Source: Mucor racemosus (lineage: Eukaryota; Mucoromycota; Mucoromycetes; Mucorales; Mucoraceae). From it: a stretch of 64,000 nucleotides of DNA. This document shows, piece after piece, positions 24,901 through 35,649 of the stretch; position 1 is the first letter of the stretch, and the number at the start of each line of letters is the position of its first letter. The notes below the pieces were generated by a model. That model saw only the letters and a list, made by a program, of their open reading frames with translations. It had not been told where the DNA came from and searched no databases. Position numbers and translations under genes: made by a program. The DNA is taken from NCBI GenBank assembly GCA_027405735.1, contig JAPEHQ010000009.1, positions 496,001 to 560,000 on the forward strand. Direction: 5' to 3'.

Positions 24901-26965
24901 TTCTCGAAAATAGGTTTCAAAACACAAAAACTATCAGAAGGTAATGAACTGCAATATCTGTGGATCAAGGCTACAGCATTTTGCTTGGTGATGGTTGCTT
25001 TTGTCTCTGCAACGGTCACCGAACTCTCCAAGTAATCTTCATTATCGTCTTGAGAATCATATTCATCGCTTGAATCATAATCAACACCCATACCAACTGA
25101 ATATTTAGTAGCAATATTACGTTCCTCTGGCATCATTTGGCAAAATTTCTTCAGATCAGCTTCCAATCTTCTAAATTCTTCAATCGCGCCTTGTTGGCTT
25201 GAATTTCCTTGTTCTGCCATCAAAATATACTTTGAATCTTTCTTACGAGCTCGTCCACGAGATTGGATATAAGCAATCAATGTATGAAAAAAATCGAATC
25301 GAAAAACAACGTTGCAAGGCTGGATATCCAGGCCTTCTTCAGCTACATTTGTTGCAATAAGCAAATTGAGTTCACCAGTTCTAAATTTGGCAATGATTTT
25401 GTTTTGCTCTCTAAATGACATTTGGATATCGCCTTCGTCTGTAGATCCATGGCCAGTAAGACTATCGCATCGAAGACAATTTAAGCTATCTAATGATTCA
25501 ATCAACGCTTGAATTGCCTTTGCTGTATGTCTTCTTTCAACAAAAATAATTCCACAGAAATCGGGTAATTTAGTTGCCAATATGACCAAAACTTTAATTA
25601 AGACCGCTATTTTTGGTGTAAACAAGTTTGTATCTGTTAAATCAGGATTACGAGCAAATTTAATGGGATCAACGTATTCATGAGTTTCCTTTAAAGCGAG
25701 ATCTTCATCAATCAATGCATCTCTATCCAAATCTTGTGTCATGTTGGACATTTTTCTTTCTAAATCAGAAAGTATACTTTTCCACATGCGATCACTACAC
25801 CAAGGGCCTAAGGCTGTCAAAATGTCTTGTGTGATGATAAAGCAACGCCTATATCGATTAATTGAACCAAGCTTCTCTCTGATTTTCAATGACATTTCTG
25901 TTTCTTCGTACTTTTTTGAAGGCGAATAAAACAAGACGAGTTCGTTTGGCTTGTTGGTTGTGAAATTGAGTTCCTCCATATTCACTGCTGTATATACTCG
26001 ACTATTCAAGTTTTTTTCTAATTGCTTTACACTGTGCTCCACAGTAGATCTAGCATGCATTGGGGATGCAGTCATTCCAAAAATCTTAGGTCGCTTTTCT
26101 ATAGGACATCTGTCATAAAATTCGCGCATAATTAAATTGAAAGGATGCTTTTTTGTTGCATGATGACATTCATCAAAGACCAAGAGATGTACCTGTATTT
26201 ATCTTGTTTAATGAAATCAGTAATGTGATCTTGTTGACATGAATTACCTTTTCTAAACTAATGAAACCATGATGGAGTGTATCTAAAAAGATTTGTGCTG
26301 TCATTACACATACATCATTCTCTTCAAAAATCAATTTCCATCTCTTTTCAGACCATGCATCAACGTCCATTTCACCACACATTTCCTCTATATTAGCATC
26401 ACAGTTAGCTCTAATCACGCTTGCCTGTTGAAATACTAGAGGAACACGATCCACCAAGAAAAAAGCAAGTTTTGTCTGTGTACATGTTTAGTTTCTCAAT
26501 GTGATTTTGATTAACCTATTAGTGATTGCGTACCTCTCTTCTTGTAAGTCTTTCTTGTCTTTCTTGCAAGACCATTTGTTTAATCAACATGATGGAAATG
26601 AGCGTTTTTCCTGCACCAGTATCCAATACTGCAATGACATTTTCTTCTAAAGCTTTAGAGAATAGTTCATATTGATATTCACGCGGTTGAAGCATAGCTG
26701 TTTTGCGACTTTCTTCTTGTAATTCCTCTTCTAAATCATCATCTATGTCGAAATCTATATCCATTTTTTCTTTTTGTTCCAATTCCAATTGTTCCATTTC
26801 TTTTGTTTTATCATCTGGCTTTGCATCAATGAATTCAGGGTCAAGATACTTTGACAGTAGCTTTGGGTCTATATCATTCATATTGTTTTCTACAGGCTCC
26901 AAGGGAATATAGGTGACATTTGGATCAATATAATCACCTAAATCGCCTTCACCCGTTTGAGGCAT
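21915..26965 (-). CDS. Dicer-like ribonuclease
   Basis: Five exons (26965-26534, 26475-26248, 26192-23330, 23278-22228, 22173-21915) give about 1610 residues. Order: DExD/H helicase with Walker A DTGAGKT (115-121) and DECH box (227-230); helicase C with [12 protein letters not shown] and QSRGRAR; Dicer dimerisation domain; a PAZ-like region before the nucleases; RNase IIIa with ERLETLGDSLLKF (Asp about 1175); RNase IIIb with [12 protein letters not shown] (Asp about 1369); and a C-terminal dsRNA-binding domain. Both nuclease domains keep their second acidic motif ([18 protein letters not shown]), so it should cleave dsRNA to small RNAs for silencing. An acidic insert (about 24300-24600) has low complexity. 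The ATG at 26965 is preferred over one further upstream, which would read through a homopolymer. Mucorales carry two Dicers; which this is cannot be told. Confidence 0.95.
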
Positions 26966-26984
26966 CTTTTTTTCTTTTGCTTTA

Positions 26985-26992
26985 TTAAAAAG

Positions 26993-27027
<35 letters not shown>
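26985..27027. repeat. Long poly(A) tract upstream of Dicer
   Basis: An almost uninterrupted A homopolymer of roughly 37 bases on the + strand lies about 20-60 bp before the Dicer start codon, in the ~130 bp gap to SEC8. It would be poly(U) in a Dicer 5' leader. Exact length may be a sequencing artefact. Confidence 0.7.
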
Positions 27028-27030
<3 letters not shown>

Positions 27031-27095
27031 TGCAAAAGAGAAATATAATATTGGAGAGAAATTTTATTTGGAAACAATCAATATACAACTGCGCT

Positions 27096-30000
27096 TTAAT
27101 TCTCATAATCTGCCATTACTTCGACCAACTCCATTAACCATTCACTGTATTTGTTGCTATTGTTTTTTCTTGTATCTTCAAGCTTTGCTGAAGATGCAGA
27201 TTCCAATGCGCTTTTTGGTTCATCGTCTTGATCTTGGTTTATATCGTGGATTAATCCAAGCAAAATGCGATATTCATCAAATGTATATTTGGGTCCATTT
27301 TCTTGGATTGATTTGATGATGCCCTATATTTGAGGGATTGATTAGCGATATGATGTGATTTATAGATAGAATACTCACTTCACTACCAAGATTAAATAAT
27401 TGGTAATATTCCCTTGCTCTTTCCATGATGGAACATTGAGATAATGGTACAAAATTACTAAGATTCTGTTGCAATGCAAGGATATTTCTAGCCATTTTCT
27501 GAACACCATTGCTATTTAATCGTTTGATGTAAGTTGCTTCAGATATCAAAATATGAACAATCAATCCTGGCAGGCCATCAAATGCAAATAATTCGTCTTT
27601 TGGTGGTAGAGATGCATTAATACAATCGTCTAATTCCATTAAATCAGAATTTAATGTAATAACATATGGATCAGGTTCAAATGTTTCATCTTCTAAATGA
27701 TAATTGCCATCTCTAATTGCCATTTCTAAATAATACATAGTATGACAACGTCCTTCTAATCTCAATGTGAATAAACAAGTTTCTGCAAGTTGCTGATATG
27801 TGGTTAACAGTGCATCAAAACGTCTAGTTTTGTGTAACAAGAGGTCAGTATGGCACTATTACTTTAAATATATGAAACTTACTTTGCAATTTCACCTTTC
27901 AATGGTAAAAGAACAGGCTCAGTTGCGTCTGTGAGCTCTTTGAAGACTGGTCTGGTTTCTTCACTTGACCATCTCTTTGAATGTTTCACTTCAGGTGAAT
28001 CTTCATCATCTCTATCTGAATTGAGTTTAGGTGTAGGTGTGATCATGGAAGGTGGAACATTGGCAGAGCGTAAATCCCAAATTTCTCTTACAAACCATTT
28101 TAATGTATGATACAATCTGCCCAATGCAATAAGCTTTTTAGAATCAAATATAAGTTCATTTGATTCTAATAATCGATCATTCTTTAGCTTCAATTCCATG
28201 ATGATTTCCTATGATTGGATATTATTAAGTAAAATTAAGCCTGAATTCTGATCCAAATACTCACTGATTGATTGAGTGCCTTGATAAATTCATGATCTGT
28301 TTTGGAGTCATCATTAAAGAAGGGATTTTGTGCTAATAATCCAACCAAATTCTCATCTTGAGCCCAATCACCACTTATACTAACAGTGACATCTGTAACA
28401 TTCTTTTCTTGATTATCTCCATATGAACTTCCTCTAGCCACAGTAGCTAAAATGTATGTTTATATTAATTACACATTTAATACAGTCATATATGCTGGAT
28501 AGACTTACAATAGAATCTTTGATAACATTTTTCATAAAATTTCAATAAAACAACTTCAATCAAACGAACATATTCATCAGTATGGAATGGCATACTGTGC
28601 ATTGTGCGACATAAACTTTGTATAACAGAAATTAAAGCAACAGCACTCTAGATATTCCATAAATACAGATGAAATCAATACATTTTGAATCATTGTTTTT
28701 ACCTTTGCAATAGGGTATCTTGAATAATTTTTGTAATCTCGAGCATCCTGGAAGGCATCCAAACCTATAAAATTACATTATATATATATATATAAACATT
28801 CTAAAAATCATTCATAAAAAAAAAGGGGGGGCTACGTACCCACAGTAGCATGTTGAATAAGTTGCATAACCTTTTCTTCGATTTGAGGTAAAAAGACATT
28901 TACAGCAAAATCATCCAAGAAACTCCCAAATCCTTCTTCATTATGAGCATCACTATCATCATGTTTAATAAATATTTACAATAATCTTATAATTTCAAAC
29001 TTACTAGTTGGGGAATACTTCTCTCAAACGTTGTAGAAATGACATGGTTGGCTTCAACAATACACTGACATTATAAGCATCTGGCTTTACTAAAACCTTA
29101 TATCCTTTAGAAGACATATCATTAGCATATTTATCCACAATAGTAGAATGCAATGTTGTATTTTCCAATCCTGGTACTTGTTTCTTATATGATAAAAACA
29201 GTTTCCTCTTTAAATCTTCATACGATTCCTCCAATTGAACATTTTCTGCAGCCTCAGCAAATGTAAAGAGTTGTTTGGGATTATCTCGTTTTCCACGGAA
29301 TTTTTGAGCGGTTGCAGGATCGTTTACGGATACAATACTTTGATCAGAACTTGTTAAATAGTCTTGAAGAATAGATCGAATTTCTGTTTGCACAGGTCTC
29401 CAAATTTCATGGAAATGATAAACATTGATGTTGGAACCTGAACCTTCTTCTGGGTTGGTTGATCTGGCAGTTAATAGTCTCTAAAATCAAAAGTATGTGA
29501 ATTTGTATCCTTGAAAGTTTGAATTTGTAAATTACCTTTTTGATACGTCTAGCACAGGATTCAACAAATCGATGTCCTCTAAGCACAGCTTCAAGCTTTG
29601 AATACAATGTCCAAAGTAAATCTTTAAGAACTTCATTCTTAACCTCTGAATTGGCTTTATCGAGGCAGTAAATGTCATTATCGTCAGCGTTCTTGTCCTT
29701 TTTGCGGTTAGTGTTCCATTGATTCAAATGCCTAGATAGTATTCTGTAAGTTTAATCCTATATTGTTATTTTTGCCTATTTAAAAGTACCTTTGCTCAAC
29801 CTCAGAGATGGTTTTATCTACCAACGAATGAATCTCGACTGGTAATCGCTCTCGAATAGTCTATAAATATTGTTAGAACTTATAAAATGGTCAAATATAC
29901 CAGGTTTTACCTCTAAAGCTGCAGGGATATCGCCTAAAACTAACAATGCTTCCATAATAATTTCCATATAATAAAATGAATCAGTTTCTGGATTTTTATC

Positions 30001-31374
30001 AGCGTCTTCAGCGAGCTATTGTCAAGGAAAGGCGTTAATAAAAGTATTTTGATCTGCTCGTTTTAGTGCTTACAATATCGTTTTCTACAGCAAACATATC
30101 TGGAGCGTTTTGGAAATCCTGATTTGTATTTTTAGATTCTTTAAACTCTCTAGGCTTGATGGTAGTTTCGGGTACTATACAATGTTAATACTTGTTTTTT
30201 CCTTACAAATAGCGATCAATTAACCTACAATCTTGTTGTCTGGGGGTGTAAACAGACCATCGATTATCACAGTAAGAATTTTTGAGATATATATGGTTAT
30301 GAAGCTCTTCAATGAGCAAATCATAAAGTGTCTAGAAAGTTGAAATCAATATTAAATTTTGAATTTAATGATTGTTATGCTGCCATTTTTACATTTTTTT
30401 GTGATGCTAATGTTCTTCTAACATCATCCAATGCACCAATTTGCATCATATCCTGACTCAATGCTTGTTTAGTTGAGCTCGTCAAGAGTTTAGAAGCACT
30501 CAATACATGCTTGGATTCCATCATGGCATCTATCTTTTCGGGTGTAGTACGCAATTCCTCTCTAAAATCAATATCTCAATCAGTATCTTTCCTCTCCTCA
30601 AGCATGCAATACTTTACATTGTCTCTAAAATACTAAGCATTTCCTTATATTGTTGAGATTTGTACCATAAATTCAAAAGATCACTTCTTTTTAATAGTAA
30701 TTCTTCTTTACATTTCTTCAAGTTGCTCTTCATTTGAACAAGTCTACTGGATGAATCTAAAATGATACATGTTAGCTTTATATGCATTTGATATTTTAAT
30801 GATACTTGCCATTAATGTACTGCAAAACACCTCCAAATGTACCAATGGAGTTATTGAATCCTCTATAATAATCTATGATATTTTGTTTAGTTTTCTCAAA
30901 ATTGATACAGGACAGATATTCAGTTACCATTGACGATTGTTTTTAGTGCCATATCTAAGTTATACAATACGCGTTGAAAGGCTTTATAGTCTTTTTTCTT
31001 TCCAACAGAACTATCATCCATAAGCTTCAATGCAAGTGTAACTGGGTCGAACTACGTATAAAAACATATTAATTCATATTCATAAAATAGAGAGACAACT
31101 GGTTTTTTACATCATCTTCCAGCATAAACTGCCACCCTTCGTGAATTTCTCTTAATACAGCTATAAAACAATTATTGAATATCATTGTTTTCTCGATTTA
31201 ATATCACTGTAATATACCTTCGAATTCTGAAAAGTCGCCGTGAACATCCTCTTCAGCAGGTTCAAAGTAATCTGGAGATGGTTGTCGAGCTACATATTTT
31301 TGTCTGACTATTGTTTTGCTTCTTGAAGCAATTGATCCAGGTGAATCAGGTTGTAAAAATGGATTTCCACTCAT
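27096..31374 (-). CDS. SEC8: Exocyst complex subunit SEC8 (EXOC4)
   Basis: Nineteen short exons, from 31374-31218 to 27323-27096, join to 1082 residues with every junction in frame; donors/acceptors lie near 31218/31160, 31111/31051, 30928/30872, 30810/30756, 30618/30561, 30393/30331, 30229/30174, 30074/30015, 29911/29860, 29790/29731, 29536/29480, 29005/28952, 28840/28764, 28703/28647, 28509/28446, 28265/28208, 27883/27823 and 27379/27323. The N-terminus carries the Sec8 signature: [20 protein letters not shown], then [12 protein letters not shown] and a coiled coil. Later [11 protein letters not shown] and [13 protein letters not shown] also fit. The protein tethers secretory vesicles to the plasma membrane at growth sites. 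The fourth intron (after 30810) uses a GC donor. The single open frames here are only exon pieces, so automated calls would fragment this gene. Confidence 0.9.
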
Positions 31375-33028
31375 GCGTTCTTAAAATAAGAATAAAAAGA
31401 GTTATGCTCTAACTTTTTTATACTTTCTTGATACTCTTTCTTTCATATTTAATCATGTAGAGCTCCTCTCAAAAAAGTCCGCGCCATGCTCTTTTTCATC
31501 TGTTCATATCAATAAACGACACCTATTGGCTCGTTGCTGTACCTTTGGTTCGTTGCTAAATTGCTTATTAAATGACATTTATCTATCACTACTGCTTCCC
31601 AATTTTAAATCTTACCATAGCTTGTGGAAATCATGCCTACAAAAGCTGAAGGCTCCAAAAGAGAATTTCTCTTCGTCTCATTTACGTTCGTATGCTGAAT
31701 TTTAAAGAGTTTTCAATGGATATTGAAAGCCTCCCATGATATTTAAATGACACAAAACATCTCTTGAAAGTCCAATGACACGGCACATATTTTTTTATTT
31801 TGGCGAAATAACATTAGTTTGTAGAATTAGAGCATGCGTTTTGGATTAGCCTTTATGCAAGCTTAGAGTATTCAACTCCCGATATAGTAGATGAAAATCG
31901 TAAAATGTTGATAATCCAATACAATATTGTTTCAAAATTTGTAAGAAATGCTTAGATACCATCTGTTCTATCAATATAAACATCGGTAAAAGATATATTC
32001 AGAAAATATCTTGAAAATTGAGTGGAAATACCGATATTTTTTCTCTTCCCTCTGCTTGAAACGTCTGATTTCGAGCAATCATATCTTGATGAATACGACA
32101 CCTACAAGTCTTCAAATACCATTTTTAGAGTCCTTTAAAGATACTCTACGATGTATATACAAATACAAGAAAAAAAATTTTGGATCACCAAAATTTCTGG
32201 CAGCCTTGCATACAGTCGTCAAAAATGTCCAAAATTGAATATTTCCATTTTTCGCAGGAAAAAAATGCTTTAAACATACAACATTTGCAGAGTGCAATTT
32301 AGATATAGACATTATACATACTATCAATGCATTATTTTGAAGATTGCATATTCAGAATCAAGACTTTTGGATGAAAAACAAAAATGTGGTTTCAGAATTT
32401 TTACAAATTATTTTTATAGCAACTTTTTTAATCTGATTATACCATCGAATAGAGTATCAAATTATGTATTTGATAGTATTTTTTGTTTTGAAAGTTAATT
32501 ATTAAAATTTTTTGCAATCATGCAGAAACCATGAAAGAGGATCCAAAAATTGAAATTCATTTATTTTGAACAGGATTTTTCAACCAGGATTTTAAGTGCC
32601 GCTTAAGCTGAAATTTGCTTAAAATTAAGATTTTTTTCGTAACATACGCCAAATTAATGTAGATCTAGGAGGCATTATGCGTTCCATCTTTACCGTTTCG
32701 AGGTATTAAATAACTTGACACTGTTAATCATGTAAATCAAAAATAAAAATGTCCTCCGGTCTTCATTTTCACATGTATACGGGCTTCAAGGCATCGTTGT
32801 AAAAAAAAAAATAGCTCATTTTATTTTAAGAAAATTGCTGTTGTCTATGCAAAAATGTTCCTGTAAAAATGTGTCATATACAAGTGATACACTCCAGTGT
32901 TGAAATCTGGCTTGGTTCTCCTCAACCAACAGAGTATTTCATATTTACGAGTTCTAAAATAAATGTTTATTTGACTTTTATATATACTGAATTGTTGAAG
33001 GGGGGGCGCTAAATTATATACATTTACT
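31375..33028. other. Intergenic between SEC8 and MPP6
   Basis: About 1.65 kb of AT-rich sequence. No conserved frame, no copy of the dispersed repeats and no RNA gene are evident. The portion next to 31375 should hold the SEC8 promoter. Confidence 0.5.
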
Positions 33029-33694
33029 CTATTCTGGCTTCATGAAAGTATTGGAATCGACTTTTGATTTCTTTGCACTGGGTTTCTCATTATCGGCCTT
33101 TCTCTTTTTCGATGATTTTTTGGACACTGATCTAACTGTTTGCATTTGTTTACCAAATTCTTTGTCTGTTAATCTAGTTGCTTCCTCGGCTTTTTCCTCT
33201 CTAGCAAGTCGTTGTGATTTTTCCTCTTGATCCGCATTAGCCTAGTAATATTTTTATAAATTCGGGTTTCCATAGAAAATCAAAACCTTATATATATATA
33301 CCTCGACTAATTTATTAAAACTCTTGAATGATCTTCTACCGGCAGACGTATCTTGTGTAAAAGGAAGAAAACTTGGTTGAACTTCAATTTGAATTTTACT
33401 ATTTATTAATGCAATGTTAGTTTTTCAAAATGAAAAATCAATATAGATGATTGATTCTTACGGCTTTTGTATGGTGGTATCTTTGGTATCTAATACCCAT
33501 TCAGCTTCGGATATAACACGCTTACGCTCTTTTTCTAATTGCTCTTGCTGTTCTTTTTCCATTGAACGTTGCATGAACTATGAAAATTAACAGATTAATA
33601 CACAATTTTCGTTTTTATGATAGTATGAATTAATTGCCTTCATTCCTAGAAGCCTGCTAGATGCTTTTTTGCCTTCTTTCTTGGTGTCTGACAT
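33029..33694 (-). CDS. MPP6: M-phase phosphoprotein 6 / nuclear exosome cofactor Mpp6
   Basis: Four exons (33694-33638, 33577-33462, 33398-33302, 33241-33029) encode 160 residues. Joining exons 1 and 2 gives SSRLLGMKFMQRSMEKE, then ISEAEWVLD, the Mpp6 hallmark: a short N-terminal motif that binds the exosome, followed by a charged region. The Lys-rich tail (SVSKKSSKKRKADNEKP) is a likely nuclear localisation and RNA-binding signal. Mpp6 bridges the nuclear RNA exosome and the Mtr4 helicase. The first intron appears to use a GC donor (AAG|GCAATT), the only splice that restores the conserved motif. Longer frames through 33638 that ignore this intron are artefacts. Confidence 0.87.
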
Positions 33695-34192
33695 TTTTAT
33701 AGTGTTGTTTATAGGTAAAAGGATTATCACTGATGGCACATTTGAAAGTTTTTTTCGTGGAAAATAGACATCGTGACTGTGGCAAACATACACGGACAGG
33801 TTTCGAGAGGGTATACCTTTACATTGGATCAACAACAGAAAGTACAGTAAGGCATGCTATCATATTTCAGCTCTACAAAGGCTCAATTAGAGGTTTAGAC
33901 AATAGATTTATTTATGTTTTTTAAAAACAAACACAGGCAAACGTAATTGTATATCTGCGTTTCCTTATCTTCGCATAAAGTGGCGTACTATACATTTGGC
34001 ACATTTGCTGTAGTCTAACTGTGCTACATTCTCACGCAATGTCTCTAAAATCTCAAAATAATCATGTTCAATGTTTCAAGCAATTACAAACAAACAAAGT
34101 ATACTTTAAATATGCATGAAATTTAGACAGAGAGATTTCCTTGACTCGTCCATCCCCATTATATTTTTATTTTTTAAAAATGCTATTATTAT
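33695..34192. other. Intergenic between MPP6 and the peroxiredoxin gene
   Basis: About 500 bp containing the MPP6 promoter and the peroxiredoxin 3' region. A short + strand frame at 33733-33924 has no recognisable features. Confidence 0.5.
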
Positions 34193-34752
34193 TTACAAAC
34201 TTTTCAAGACGGCATCAGCACCAGACTTCTCAACACCAGAATCATCAACACCAACATAGGTAACTTTAAGATCATCAACGACCAAAGCAAAACGCTTTGA
34301 ACGAACACCCATACCAGCCTTGGTCAAATCCAAAGTTAAGCCCAATTGTTGGAAAAAGTCAGAACCACCATCAGAAGCCATGATGATTTTATCTTTGACT
34401 TGCAAATGTTGGCCGAAAGCATCCATGACAAAGCCATCATTGACAGCAGTACAGATAATAACATCGACACCTGCCTTCTTGAGTTCATCGTACTTTTGCA
34501 AGAATTTGGGAACGTGTTCTTCTGAACAAGTAGGAGTGAAGGCGCCGGGGATGGCAAAGATGACAGCCTTCTTACCCTTGAGCTCCTTGGCAAGGTCGTA
34601 CTTGACAGGTGCAGGGCATGCCATGGGATCACGCTTGGGATCATAAGGTACATAAGTAAGAGAAACTTGAGGAAGAGAGTCGCCAACAGAAATAGTCTTA
34701 AAGGGCGTTATTAATCGTCATAATGTGTATATTGTTATCGATAACTTACCAT
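34193..34752 (-). CDS. Type-2 peroxiredoxin (Ahp1/PMP20 family)
   Basis: Exons 34752-34750 and 34696-34193 encode 168 residues. The peroxidatic cysteine is in PGAFTPTCSEEH (Cys58), with the usual Pro and Thr nearby; a second cysteine 30 residues upstream (Cys28) is placed like the resolving cysteine of Ahp1-type enzymes. The family reduces alkyl hydroperoxides using thioredoxin. The C-terminal half (DAFGQHL, GMGVRSKRFALVVDD, then VEKSGADAVLKSL) is typical. The C-terminus KSL is not a canonical PTS1, so a cytosolic location is likely. The first exon contributes only the ATG; the intron follows at once. An internal Met at 34624 would lose 25 conserved N-terminal residues including Cys28. Confidence 0.93.
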
Positions 34753-35645
34753 AATAAAAATTTGTTAATTCAAAAGTAAAAAGCAAATAAATGTGGATGA
34801 GGTGTTGCCCCATTTTATAGATAAAATGTTAGCGGAATATCATATATAATGTCCCAGTGAAACAATAATTGACGTAGTTTGGGGTAAATAATGCATTGAT
34901 TTATTAGAGAGTAGTAAACCGAATTACGCGATTAGTAATTGGCGTTATCCTTGTGTATTTTTATGCAGTGTAATAATAGTTTCGTATTACATGAGTGATT
35001 GATATTTTTTACGTTTGTCTATTATTCCGAGGAATTCTTGATGAGACGCTGCATTAGCTACGTTTCTGTCAAATGAAAGGGGAATAATCTTTCTATGATA
35101 AGATCTAACAGATTAAGCTAGTAAATAATGCATTGCGTTGACCGCTATTTAAACCGATGCTTCCCGAAATTAGTTTAAAAAGCCACCTTATGTCAGTGTT
35201 GATAATGACCAAGTACAACATCTTCAATCTTTTTTTATACAAATAAGTAGGCTTTTATTTGAAGGGTATATGCCTAATCATTTTTGAACAAAGCAATTAT
35301 ATGAAAATTCAAACCGAAGATAACCACATTTTGAATAATATAAATGACTACATTTTTTTTTTCTTTTTTTTTTTTTTGCATGATAAAACATGCTTGATTT
35401 CTGGAGAAAGCTTAAATATATTCGATTTTCATATTGATTATATATCTAGGTACATGGCATCTATTAACACACTAATTAAAAAAATCGAGGCGGTTCATAA
35501 GCTTTCCAACAGCTACCAAACATCAAGCAACACAAAAAGCAGGTTTAATCATCCTCATCAATACATTGCTAGTAAAATTGAAGTTGAAACGGCACACATT
35601 TAATTATTCCGTAATCAATTTCTGAAATTACAATTATTAATAAGT
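34753..35645. other. Intergenic, AT-rich
   Basis: Peroxiredoxin promoter side followed by AT-rich sequence with T homopolymers near 35350-35380. No gene or repeat-family match recognised before about 35650. Confidence 0.45.
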
Positions 35646-35649
35646 AGCT

